Shown here piece after piece: positions 33,152-41,412 of a stretch of DNA of 64,000 bases. A model generated the notes under the pieces. It was not told the origin of the DNA. It did not search any database and saw nothing but the letters and a program-made list of their open reading frames with translations. Source of the DNA: an uncultured Alphaproteobacteria bacterium (GTDB taxonomy: Bacteria > Pseudomonadota > Alphaproteobacteria > Rhizobiales > Aestuariivirgaceae); contig CAMFKI010000002.1 of assembly GCA_945957365.1 (NCBI GenBank), positions 390,710-454,709 on the forward strand. Direction: 5' to 3'. The first letter of the stretch is position 1, and each line of letters starts with the position of its first letter. The translations under genes and the position numbers were made by a program.

Positions 33152-33932
33152 GTCCGCCATCGATGGTCAGAATCTCGCCGGTCGTGAAGCTCGCGGCGTC
33201 CGAGGCGAGGTAGATCGTTGCTCCGACCAGCTCCTCTACGCTGCCGATGCGGTTCTGCACCGCCCCCTTGGCCCACTGGTTGTTGACGACGTCCGGATGT
33301 TCGCGCAGCACGTCTTGCGTCAACTCCGTCAGAACGTAGCCCGGTGCGATGGCATTGACCCTGATGTTGTGTTCGGCCCATTCGGTGGCCAGGCACTTCG
33401 TCAGCATGTGTACGCCGGCCTTCGAGACATTGTAGGCCGCGTGGCGGAAAGGCCAGTTCACGATGCGGCCGGACATCGATCCCACCGAGATAATGCTGCC
33501 GGATTTCTGCGCGATCATCCAGCGCCCGACGGCGCGCGACATGAGGAACACGCCGTCGAGATTTACCGCCATGGTGCTTCGCCAGTCATCGAGTGAGCAG
33601 TCTTCCGCATTGGCGGGCAACACGATGCCGGCATTGTTGACGAGAATGTCGATCCGGCCCCACGCGGCGGCGACCTCCTCCGCAATGCGATTTGTGTCCG
33701 CTTCACGGGAGACGTCGGCCTTGATCACCAGCGCTTTGCGGCCGGCGGCGCGAATCTCCTGGGCCACGGATTCGGCGCGGTCCACGGTCGACTTGACGAC
33801 GATGGCGACATCAGCACCATGTGCGGCGAGGCCCTCTGCCAGCGCCTTGCCGATGCCCCGGGAGCCGCCCGTGACGATTGCCGTCCTGCCTTCGAGGCTG
33901 AAGATCTGGCGATAGTTGGCGATCTCGGACAT
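33138..33932 (-). CDS. Short-chain dehydrogenase/reductase (FabG-like)
   Basis: A 264-aa classical SDR. The cofactor loop is TAIVTGGSRGIGKALAEGL, followed by DILVNNAGIVLP, the catalytic Ser in SIISVGSMSGR, the YxxxK motif AAYNVSKAG and the C-terminal SFTTGEILTIDGGLTLR. I start it at the ATG at 33932; the longer frame has no ribosome-binding site. It lies downstream of the Fe-type alcohol dehydrogenase on the same strand with 40 bp between them. Probably oxidises a sugar or polyol in a small catabolic unit; substrate unknown. Confidence 0.92.
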   Translation of the reverse strand: MSEIANYRQIFSLEGRTAIVTGGSRGIGKALAEGLAAHGADVAIVVKSTVDRAESVAQEIRAAGRKALVIKADVSREADTNRIAEEVAAAWGRIDILVNNAGIVLPANAEDCSLDDWRSTMAVNLDGVFLMSRAVGRWMIAQKSGSIISVGSMSGRIVNWPFRHAAYNVSKAGVHMLTKCLATEWAEHNIRVNAIAPGYVLTELTQDVLREHPDVVNNQWAKGAVQNRIGSVEELVGATIYLASDAASFTTGEILTIDGGLTLR

Positions 33933-33972
33933 GAATTTCCCCTGGGTTGTCGTTCGGTTCGTCGCGTCGCTG

Positions 33973-35085
33973 TCAGGCGGAGTCGCGCAGCATCGCCACA
34001 TAGTCGTCTGGCGTTGCCGGCCGCGGATTGGTGGCGTGGCAATGGTCCTTCATCGCGTCTTCCGCCACCGGCCGCAGCATGTCCTCGGTCACGCCCATGG
34101 CGGTCAGGCCCGACGGCATGCCGAGGCGCTGGTTGAGCTTCGCCACGGCGATGTCCGGCGCTTCGCCGAAGAATGCATGAAGCCGGTCCCACTTGTCGCT
34201 GATCGCGGAGCGGTTGAAGCGCAGCACCGCGGGCATCAGCACGGCGTTGAGCGTGCCGTGATGAAGGTTGAGCTGGCGGATGGCGCCGAGCGGGTGGGTG
34301 AGGGCATGGACGGCCCCCAGACCCTTCTGGAAGGCGAGCGCACCTTCGAGCGCGCAGACCATCATGTCGTTGCGGGCTGTCTTGTTGGCGCCATCCCGGG
34401 TAGCAACCTCGATCGAACGCCAGCCGCGTGCCAGACCGTCGAGTGCGATTGCATCGGCGGGCGGATTGAAGGCGGGCGCCATGAAGGTTTCGAGGCAGTG
34501 CGAGATCGCGTCCATCCCCGTTGCGGCGGTGAGGCCAGGCGGCAGGCCATAGGTGAGTTCCGGGTCGCATAGGGCGATCGAGGGCAGCATGTGGGGCGAG
34601 ATGATGCCGAGCTTGCGGCCCTCGGCCGTGATGATCACGGCAGCGCGCCCCACCTCGGAGCCGGTGCCGGCCGTGGTCGGAATGGCGACCAGGGGGCAGA
34701 TGCGGCTGTGGATGCGAGGCAGGCCGCCGGCGACCAGCGTATATTGCGCAAGCGGCCCGTCGTGGCCCGTCAGCAGCCGCACGCCCTTGGCAAGGTCCAG
34801 GGCCGAGCCGCCTCCCAGCCCGACAATACCATCGCAGCCCTCGGCCCTGTACCGGGCGAGAGCCTCCAGCACCGCGTCTTCGGTCGGGTTGGCGGGCGTG
34901 CCGTCGAAAATGGCGGGCGGTGCGGTCAGCATCCCGGCGATGCGTGACACCAACCCCGTGGCGACGAGCCCGCGGTCGGTGCAGAGCAGGGGGCGTTTCA
35001 CGCCAAGCAGGTCGAGGAATTCCTGTAGCCTCGAGACCTGCCCCTCGCCGAACTCCACGCGAGTCAGATAGGTGATGGTGCTCAT
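33973..35085 (-). CDS. Iron-containing alcohol dehydrogenase
   Basis: A 370-aa group III (Fe-type) alcohol dehydrogenase. The NAD-binding motif is DGIVGLGGGSALDLAKGV and TTAGTGSEVGRAAVI follows. Metal ligands are expected at D192 and H196 (GMDAISHCLE), and in the His-rich segment at 260-276 (VHALTHPLGA ... LHHGTLNAV). Length and architecture are complete. Divergent from the GntR gene with a 104-bp shared promoter region, so it is probably regulated by it. Substrate could be a 4-hydroxybutyrate-like, maleylacetate-like or polyol compound. Confidence 0.9.
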   Translation of the reverse strand: MSTITYLTRVEFGEGQVSRLQEFLDLLGVKRPLLCTDRGLVATGLVSRIAGMLTAPPAIFDGTPANPTEDAVLEALARYRAEGCDGIVGLGGGSALDLAKGVRLLTGHDGPLAQYTLVAGGLPRIHSRICPLVAIPTTAGTGSEVGRAAVIITAEGRKLGIISPHMLPSIALCDPELTYGLPPGLTAATGMDAISHCLETFMAPAFNPPADAIALDGLARGWRSIEVATRDGANKTARNDMMVCALEGALAFQKGLGAVHALTHPLGAIRQLNLHHGTLNAVLMPAVLRFNRSAISDKWDRLHAFFGEAPDIAVAKLNQRLGMPSGLTAMGVTEDMLRPVAEDAMKDHCHATNPRPATPDDYVAMLRDSA

Positions 35086-35189
35086 GGACGGTCTTTCCGC
35101 TTGTTTGGGCTACTGATATATGAGTTACTAGACGCAGAACGGCGGTGTTGTGTCAAATCTGTTTTGGATAACTTAAAATCATCAGGATC

Positions 35190-35891
35190 ATGACCGAGAA
35201 AGTCTCCGGCAAACCGGATCAGATATATGAGTGGTTGCGGCGTGCCATCGTCCGGCTGGAGATGGAACCGGGTGCGGCAATCTCCGAGAAGGAGCTGTGC
35301 GGTCGCTTCGAGGTGTCCCGGACCCCGGTCCGCGAGGCGCTGCAGCGGTTGGCCGAAGAAGACCTCGTCGACATCCACCCCCATTCCGGCACCTGGGTCA
35401 GCCGCATCTCCTTCGCCCTGGCCGAGGAGGGGTTCGTGCTGCGCCGTGCGCTCGAAGTGGAAAGCGTGCGCAAGGCCGCGATGGTGATCACGGATGCGGG
35501 TGTTTCCGACCTCGATGGCCTGATCGCCCGCATGCGCCAGATCCTGCGCGAGGACCGGCTGGCGGACTACCTTGAGGTCGACGATGCCTTCCACGCCGCC
35601 ATCGCGCGGATCAGCGGCTATCCCCGCATCTGGAAGTTCATCGGGCTTGCCAAGGTGCAACTCGACCGGCTGCGCCAGCTCTCCGCTCCAGTGCCCGGTC
35701 ACCTCGCCGAGGTCACCGAGCAGCATGTCGCCATCGCGCAGGCGCTGGCGCGCCGCAATGCCACCCAGGCCGAGCTGGCCATGCGCATCCACCTCGATTC
35801 ATCCTTCGAGGTGATGGCGGCGCTCTATCCCGGCCAGCAGGCGATGTTTGCCGAGGCCGGAAAGCCAGATGATATCGTGAGGGCCGGATGA
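35190..35891 (+). CDS. GntR-family regulator, FadR/FCD subfamily
   Basis: A 233-aa regulator. The winged-helix domain (residues about 8-75) contains ISEKELCGRFEVSRTPVREALQRLAEEDLV, and the C-terminal FCD ligand domain contains the metal-binding pattern DDAFHAAIARISG with later EQHVAIAQAL histidine and AMRIHLDSSFEV. FCD regulators bind metabolites such as sugar acids or carboxylates. It is divergent from the Fe-alcohol dehydrogenase and overlaps the GMC oxidoreductase start by 4 bp, so it likely controls both transcription units. Confidence 0.93.
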   Translation: MTEKVSGKPDQIYEWLRRAIVRLEMEPGAAISEKELCGRFEVSRTPVREALQRLAEEDLVDIHPHSGTWVSRISFALAEEGFVLRRALEVESVRKAAMVITDAGVSDLDGLIARMRQILREDRLADYLEVDDAFHAAIARISGYPRIWKFIGLAKVQLDRLRQLSAPVPGHLAEVTEQHVAIAQALARRNATQAELAMRIHLDSSFEVMAALYPGQQAMFAEAGKPDDIVRAG

Positions 35892-37447
35892 GCGGCGTCA
35901 AGTCTTCCTACGACGTGGTAATCGTCGGCGCGGGCGTGGGTGGCGGCGCGATGGCCAATCGCCTGGGCCGTGCCGGCCTGAAGGTGCTGGTGATCGAGCG
36001 CGGCATCCGGCTGCCACGCGAGGCCGACAACTGGAGTGTGAAGGCGGTCTTTCATGACCGCAAGTATTCGACGCGCGAAACCTGGCGCGATCGCAACGGC
36101 GCCGAGTTCACGCCCTCGACGTATTATTATGTCGGCGGCAATTCCAAGTTCTTCGGCACCGCCACGCTGCGCTTCCGCGAGCAGGACTTCGAGGGCCTCG
36201 AACACGAGGCGGGAAAAACTCCGCGCTGGCCCATCCGCTATGCCGATCTCGAGCCCTACTACGCCATAGCCGAGCAGCTGATGGGCACCCATGGCGAGGC
36301 GGGGCACGACCCCACCGAGCCGCCGCGCTCCGGGCCCTTCCCCTATCCGGCCATCGGCCATGAGCCTGAAATCGAGGCATTCAACGTGAAGCTCCGGGCC
36401 AAGGGGCTTCATCCCTTCCCGTTGCCGGTCGCGATCGATCTCCATCCAGGCGGCACGTGCATCCGCTGCCGCACTTGCGACGGCTTTGCCTGCAAACTCG
36501 GCGCGAAGAACGACGCGGAGGTGCGTCTCGTCGATCCAGCGCTGGCCACCGGCAATGTCGACCTGATCCTCGAGACCTATGTTCATCGCTTCGTTACCGA
36601 CGCGTCCGGACGCCGTGTCACCGGAGTGGAGGTGGAACAGAAGGGCGAGCGCAAGGTGATCGCGGCAGAGATATTCATTTCCAGCGCCGGCGCCATCAAC
36701 TCGGCAGCGCTGCTGCTGCGTTCCGCCAATGAGCGTCACCCCACGGGGCTTGGCAATTCCTCCGACCAGCTCGGCCGCAACTACATGGCTCACAACAATA
36801 CCGCGATGATGGCGGTCAATCCGCTGCGGAAGAACCATGTCGTCTTCCAGAAGTCGCTGTGCATCAACGATTTCTACCTGAAGAACAACGTCAGGCCCTA
36901 TCCGCTCGGCAACGTGCAGGGGCTGGGCAAGCTGCAGGGCGGCATGCTCACCGCCAACATGCGCTGGATGCCTGAGAGCTTGATGAGCTGGTTCGCAGAA
37001 CGCAGCGTCGACTGGTGGATTATGTCCGAAGACCTGCCCGATCCAGGCAACCGGGTCACGGTGGATGGCGATGGCAAGATCCGGGTTTCCTACACGCCGA
37101 ACAACCTCACATCCCACGGCGAACTGGTCAGCTACTGGACCAGGCTGATGAAGGGCCTGGGCTACCCCATCGTCATCACTCAGAAGATGGACATCACGGT
37201 GGCGATGCACCAGTGCGGAACCGCCCGCTTCGGCGATGACCCAGCGACATCGGTGCTCGATCCCAACTGCAAGGCCTGGGACCTCGATAACCTCTATGTC
37301 GTCGATGCGTCCTTCCTGCCCTCGTCGACAGCTGTAAATCCCTCGCTCACCATCGTGGCTCAGGCGGCAAGGACGGCTGATCACTTGCTCAGGGATGTGT
37401 TCTTGGTGCGGGACCATCTGCAGCCTGGTCAATGGCCGCGGGCCTAG
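35888..37447 (+). CDS. GMC-family FAD-dependent oxidoreductase
   Basis: A 519-aa glucose-methanol-choline oxidoreductase. The FAD motif is DVVIVGAGVGGGAMANRLG near the N-terminus, the second GMC signature is YYYVGGNSKFFGTATLRF, and the C-terminal domain carries MHQCGTARFGDDP with LYVVDASFLPSSTAVNPSL. An inner cysteine cluster (CIRCRTCDGFAC, about residues 195-206) is unusual for plain GMC enzymes and may be a local metal or disulfide site. No signal peptide. Overlaps the GntR gene by 4 bp, forming one unit. Probably oxidises an alcohol or sugar. Confidence 0.92.
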   Translation: MSGVKSSYDVVIVGAGVGGGAMANRLGRAGLKVLVIERGIRLPREADNWSVKAVFHDRKYSTRETWRDRNGAEFTPSTYYYVGGNSKFFGTATLRFREQDFEGLEHEAGKTPRWPIRYADLEPYYAIAEQLMGTHGEAGHDPTEPPRSGPFPYPAIGHEPEIEAFNVKLRAKGLHPFPLPVAIDLHPGGTCIRCRTCDGFACKLGAKNDAEVRLVDPALATGNVDLILETYVHRFVTDASGRRVTGVEVEQKGERKVIAAEIFISSAGAINSAALLLRSANERHPTGLGNSSDQLGRNYMAHNNTAMMAVNPLRKNHVVFQKSLCINDFYLKNNVRPYPLGNVQGLGKLQGGMLTANMRWMPESLMSWFAERSVDWWIMSEDLPDPGNRVTVDGDGKIRVSYTPNNLTSHGELVSYWTRLMKGLGYPIVITQKMDITVAMHQCGTARFGDDPATSVLDPNCKAWDLDNLYVVDASFLPSSTAVNPSLTIVAQAARTADHLLRDVFLVRDHLQPGQWPRA

Positions 37448-37661
37448 GCTCTCATGCTAACAGGCGAGAGGGTTCGGATCCCGCCGCGGGCCAACGCGAC
37501 GGTGATCCGTGCGGCTGCCGTTCACCCAAGGGAGACATTCGAACAGTCATGTGGATGGCGCGTACGATAGTTTAGATTTCTGGTTCTCTCGCTTGGACGC
37601 CATTTGGATGTCGAACACAGCAGTGGTCGACACGTGTCGATGCTAAACCATTGAAATTGAT

Positions 37662-37738
37662 TGGCGCGCCCGACAGGATTCGAACCCATGACCCCCAGAT
37701 TCGTAGTCTGGTGCTCTATCCAGCTGAGCTACGGGCGC
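37662..37738 (-). tRNA. tRNA-Arg (anticodon ACG), CCA encoded
   Basis: Read on the minus strand this 77-nt segment starts GCGCCCGTAGCTCAGCTGG and folds as a cloverleaf. The acceptor stem is GCGCCCG/CGGGCGC, the anticodon arm CCAGA-CTACGAA-TCTGG gives anticodon ACG, and the T arm contains GGTTCGAATCC. A discriminator G and CCA complete the 3' end (37664-37662). No sign of an integrated element using it as an attachment site is visible in the window. Confidence 0.97.
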
Positions 37739-37991
37739 TGACCGGGGCTGTCTCTAGTCTGATATGGCGTCGAATGCAAGCGCGTTTCGGGTTCCGTGAG
37801 AGGGTTGCGCCGTCTCTCGCGCCGCGGCTGAACCTCGTTCCAGAACAATCGCTTCCGGCCTGGGCCCCGAAGACGGGATGACGCCGGTGCGGCGCGCCCG
37901 TGATGCGGCGCCTGGACAGCATTGCAACACCTCCGGGCAAGCTTGGACGGCTAGGGCTGGGACTTCGCCATGGTGGCTTTGATCCGGAATA

Positions 37992-40406
37992 ATGCTTTTG
38001 AGGCATGCGCTTCGTGGGGGAGTGCCTGGTCTTGCAATCCTGCTCACGCTTCTCCTTGCGACAAGGACCGGGGATGGCGGGCAATCCTTACCGGTTGTCT
38101 GGCATGCGGCGTGCCTGCGCTGCTGCTGCGCGCCGCCTCGCGCCAGCCCCGAACCCCCAGAAATCCCAGAACCCCCAGAACCCCCAGAACGCAATGTCAC
38201 GATCGTGCTGAAACAGGCCGGCCCGGGCGGGGCCGATGCGGGGGTGCCCGGGGCAGGGCCCCCGGCGGGCCTCGCAACCTTCCCCGCCCCGCCGCGGCGC
38301 AGTCTGCGCGCCGGCGCGGTCGCCATGGCGGACTCGCCGCGGACGCGCGTCAGCCGCCCGCCCGCCACCACCATCGTCATGCTCCCGGCATCCATCCCGG
38401 CCATGGATACGGCCCAGGTGCTGCCCGCGATCGGCGAGGATCCCGCGCCGGTTCCCCCTCAGGACGTGGCGGACGGTGGCGAGGTCGATGGCAGGACGCT
38501 GCGCAATGCGCTTGCCGCCATGGCGGTCGGCGCGGTGGCCGATCGCATGCGGCCCTCGCGCCTGCTGGGCGGTGCGGCTTCGGACCCGCTCCTCGGCGGC
38601 ACGCTGGACGGTCTCTGGGGACTGGCCCCGCAGGCGGCGATGAGCCTCATCGTCGGCGGCGGCGCGCCCGGCGCCCGGCGGATGGCGAGAGGGGCGGCGC
38701 GAGTCGTGGCTGCGGCCGCCAACCGGCAAATGGCCAGCCTGATGGAAGACGCCACCCGCTATGGCGTGGACAACGCCATCCCCTTCCTGCGCAACCTCGA
38801 GGTGGCGGCCGAATGGTATCCCGGCGCCCGCCCCAGCCTCGAGGCCCGCACCATCGACACGCTGTTCCAGTCGCAGGCCATGGACCATACCGTCTTCCTG
38901 CAGGCCTCGGTGCAATCGGACATCCGCGACACGACCGCCAACATCGGCATCGGCTATCGCTACCGGATGCCCGACAGCCCCTGGATGCTGGGCGTCAACG
39001 CCTTCTACGACCGGGCATTTCAGATCGGCCATGAACGCATGAGCATCGGGCTCGAAGCCTCCAACGGCGATTTCACCGTGTTCGGAAACCGATACGTCGC
39101 CCTCAGCGGCTGGACCGGAAAAAATGCCGATTTCGACGAGCGTCCTCTGTCCGGCTGGGACGCCGGGCTCGCCGGGCCGGTGCCCGGCCTCGAGGACCTC
39201 ACCGTCTCGCTCGCGGCCTTCCGCTGGGAACAGCATACGGAACACGACAGGACCGGCCTGAGGCTGACGGCGGATTACGACGTCAGCCCCGCGCTGCAAT
39301 TCGGCGCAATGCTGTCCGCCGATGACAGCGGCGACGTCAGGGCCGGGCTGCGGCTGAGCTTCCAGTTCGGCGCCGATGCGTTCGGCGGCAACGACGTGGC
39401 GCCTCCCACCGGGCGCGACCGCCGTCTCGATTTCGTCAACCGCGACAACCATATCCGCACCGAGAAGCGCGCGGTGCCGCACGACTATGCGATCCAGTTC
39501 TCCGTTCCCGAGGTCGATGCATCGAACCAGTCGTCGCTGGCCTTCGCACTCTCCGGAGCGCCGCTGTCGTCGCGCTACGACTACCAGATCGTCAGCTCCG
39601 GCGGTGGAGACCCCATTGTCGGCTCCGGTCCGGTGGCGGGCGATCCGCAGCCCGTGTCGGGGATCGACGTCTCGGGTCTTCCCGATGGCACGCTCACCGT
39701 CACCCTGCAGGTCACGTCGAAGCAGGGCGCTCACGGGCCGAAGGTCACGGCCCAGATCGCCAAGTCCACCGCAGCCCTCGGCGTGTCCACCTCGACGCCG
39801 TCGGCCGATCCCACCAATCTCAGCCCCATCGCCTTCACCATCCGCTTCAGCCAGCCGGTGAGCGGCTTCGAGCTCTCCGATCTCGCGGTGACCAACGGCA
39901 CGGCGACAAATCTGCGCAGCTCCGACAACGCCACATGGACCGTCGATGTCAGCCCCGCCGGTCAGGGCGCGGTGGAACTGGCGATTCCGGCGGGAGTCGC
40001 TACCGGCAGCACCGGTGCGGCCAACGGCGCGTCCAACGCCACGCGCGTCGTCTATGACAGTGCCGGCCCTGCGGGCTATGCCGTGGCCTTCCTGGCGAGC
40101 CCCCACGACGCCACCGGCTTCGAGATCAGCGGCGCCGAACTGGGCAGCGCCTACAGCTTCACCATCAGCAGTTCGGCGGGCGGCGCGCCCGTCACCGGGA
40201 GCGGCGTCATTGCGGCGAACCGCCAGCAGGTCTCGGGTCTCGATCTCTCGGGACTTCCCGATGGCACGCTGACGCTGTCCCTCACCCTCACCGATGCGCT
40301 GGGCAATGCCGGCGCGCCCGCAACCGACACGCTGGCAAAGACCGGCGCCGGCCCGGTGATCATCGCCGTCACGCCACCCGCCGCAGGAGACTATGATGAT
40401 CTCTAG
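37992..40406 (+). CDS. Inverse autotransporter (intimin/invasin-type beta-domain) with Ig-like repeats
   Basis: An 804-aa outer-membrane protein. After a possible signal peptide (residues 1-26, VPGLAILLTLLLA core) and a Pro/Ala-rich linker, residues about 260-460 form the inverse-autotransporter barrel (DTLFQSQAMDHTVFLQASVQ, IGIGYRYRMPDSPWMLGVNA, FYDRAFQIGHERMSIGLEAS). From about 495 to the end come three Ig-like repeats, one with the Big-type pattern SPIAFTIRFSQPVSGF. The passenger would be exposed outside the cell, as in intimins. The start at 37992 is the best available but has a weak site. The last 14 bp overlap the next gene. Host-adhesion or self-aggregation roles are plausible only by family. 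Confidence 0.75.
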   Translation: MLLRHALRGGVPGLAILLTLLLATRTGDGGQSLPVVWHAACLRCCCAPPRASPEPPEIPEPPEPPERNVTIVLKQAGPGGADAGVPGAGPPAGLATFPAPPRRSLRAGAVAMADSPRTRVSRPPATTIVMLPASIPAMDTAQVLPAIGEDPAPVPPQDVADGGEVDGRTLRNALAAMAVGAVADRMRPSRLLGGAASDPLLGGTLDGLWGLAPQAAMSLIVGGGAPGARRMARGAARVVAAAANRQMASLMEDATRYGVDNAIPFLRNLEVAAEWYPGARPSLEARTIDTLFQSQAMDHTVFLQASVQSDIRDTTANIGIGYRYRMPDSPWMLGVNAFYDRAFQIGHERMSIGLEASNGDFTVFGNRYVALSGWTGKNADFDERPLSGWDAGLAGPVPGLEDLTVSLAAFRWEQHTEHDRTGLRLTADYDVSPALQFGAMLSADDSGDVRAGLRLSFQFGADAFGGNDVAPPTGRDRRLDFVNRDNHIRTEKRAVPHDYAIQFSVPEVDASNQSSLAFALSGAPLSSRYDYQIVSSGGGDPIVGSGPVAGDPQPVSGIDVSGLPDGTLTVTLQVTSKQGAHGPKVTAQIAKSTAALGVSTSTPSADPTNLSPIAFTIRFSQPVSGFELSDLAVTNGTATNLRSSDNATWTVDVSPAGQGAVELAIPAGVATGSTGAANGASNATRVVYDSAGPAGYAVAFLASPHDATGFEISGAELGSAYSFTISSSAGGAPVTGSGVIAANRQQVSGLDLSGLPDGTLTLSLTLTDALGNAGAPATDTLAKTGAGPVIIAVTPPAAGDYDDL
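38152..38187 (+). repeat. Tandem 9-bp repeat encoding EPP units
   Basis: Four 9-bp units (AACCCCCAG, one altered to AAATCCCAG) lie in frame within the proline-rich N-terminal linker of the inverse autotransporter. Because the unit is a multiple of three, a change in copy number would alter linker length without shifting the frame. Confidence 0.85.
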
Positions 40407-41412
40407 ACCCCAAATCCGCCGCCGCGCCGCCGTCCTGCTCGCATCGCTCTGCCTTCTCAACACCACGGCGGATGCCGCGACGCTGAACTTCACGCTCACC
40501 ACCAGCAAGCCTGTCGCCGTCACCGGCACGCCGCGATTGGCCATCGATGTGGGTGGCGTCACGCGCTATGCCACCTATGCCGGGGGTTCCGGCACCAGTT
40601 CGCTCACCTTCTCCTACGCGGTGCAGGCGCGCGACTTCGATGCCAACGGCATCGCACTCGTCTCGCCGCTCGATCTCAATGGCGGCAGCCTGGTCGATGG
40701 CGCGGGCAATCCCGCCACCAATCTCGGCTTCACCCTTCCCGACACGTCGGGCATCCGCATCCAGACCTATACCGCCGCCTTCTCCACCGTCCCCGTCACC
40801 GCAGCCAACAAGACCGCCGTGGGCTTCACCATCGCCAAGGCGCCGCAGGGCGGCACCTATGACTACACCATCACCTCGAGCGGCGGGGCGGGCACGGTCA
40901 CGGGCACCGGCACCATCGCCAGCAGTGCCCAGGCCGTGACCGGCGTCGACGTATCGAGCCTGCCCAGCGGCACGCTCACCCTCGCCGTCACCGTCACCAC
41001 GGCCGCGGGTGGCACGGGTGCGGCGCGCCAGGCCACCACCTCCTATGACGGGTTGCCGCCCACGGGCTACAGCGCTGCCTTCCTCACCGGCACGGTGACG
41101 GTCGCCAACAGCACCGCCGCCGGCTTCCAGATCACCGGCGGCGAAATGGGCGCGAGCTACAGCTTCACCATCAGCAGTTCGGGCGGCGGCACGCCGGTCA
41201 CCGGATCGGGTACCGTCACCGCCGATCCGCAGCAGGTCACCGGGCTCGATCTCTCGGGCCTCGGCGATGGCACGCTCACCCTGTCGCTCACGCTCAGCGA
41301 CAGCACCGGCAACGCCGGCAGCGCCGCAACCGCCACGGCGACCAAGGACACGCTCGCCCCCACCATCGTCTCGGTCACGCCGCCGGCAAATGGCACCTAT
41401 GACGACCTCTAG
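40393..41412 (+). CDS. Secreted Ig-like (Big-domain) repeat protein
   Basis: A 339-aa secreted protein with a signal peptide (RRRAAVLLASLCLLNTTADA, about residues 8-27). The rest is two repeat types. The first is a Big-type module (VAVTGTPRLAIDVGGVTRYA, then SSLTFSYAVQARDFDANGIA). The second is an Ig-like module with SFTISSSGGGTPVTGSG that is also found in the preceding protein. The C-terminus ends VTPPANGTYDDL, the same motif that ends the preceding protein. It starts inside the last codons of that gene (ATGATG; 14-bp overlap) with a GGAGA site, and is overlapped identically by the next gene. Probably an exported surface or matrix protein. Confidence 0.72.
   Translation: MMISRPQIRRRAAVLLASLCLLNTTADAATLNFTLTTSKPVAVTGTPRLAIDVGGVTRYATYAGGSGTSSLTFSYAVQARDFDANGIALVSPLDLNGGSLVDGAGNPATNLGFTLPDTSGIRIQTYTAAFSTVPVTAANKTAVGFTIAKAPQGGTYDYTITSSGGAGTVTGTGTIASSAQAVTGVDVSSLPSGTLTLAVTVTTAAGGTGAARQATTSYDGLPPTGYSAAFLTGTVTVANSTAAGFQITGGEMGASYSFTISSSGGGTPVTGSGTVTADPQQVTGLDLSGLGDGTLTLSLTLSDSTGNAGSAATATATKDTLAPTIVSVTPPANGTYDDL

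Noticed and set aside
38088..40562. An 824-codon open frame on the minus strand opposite the inverse autotransporter
   Set aside because: The plus strand encodes recognisable barrel and Ig-like repeats; the minus-strand protein shows no family pattern.
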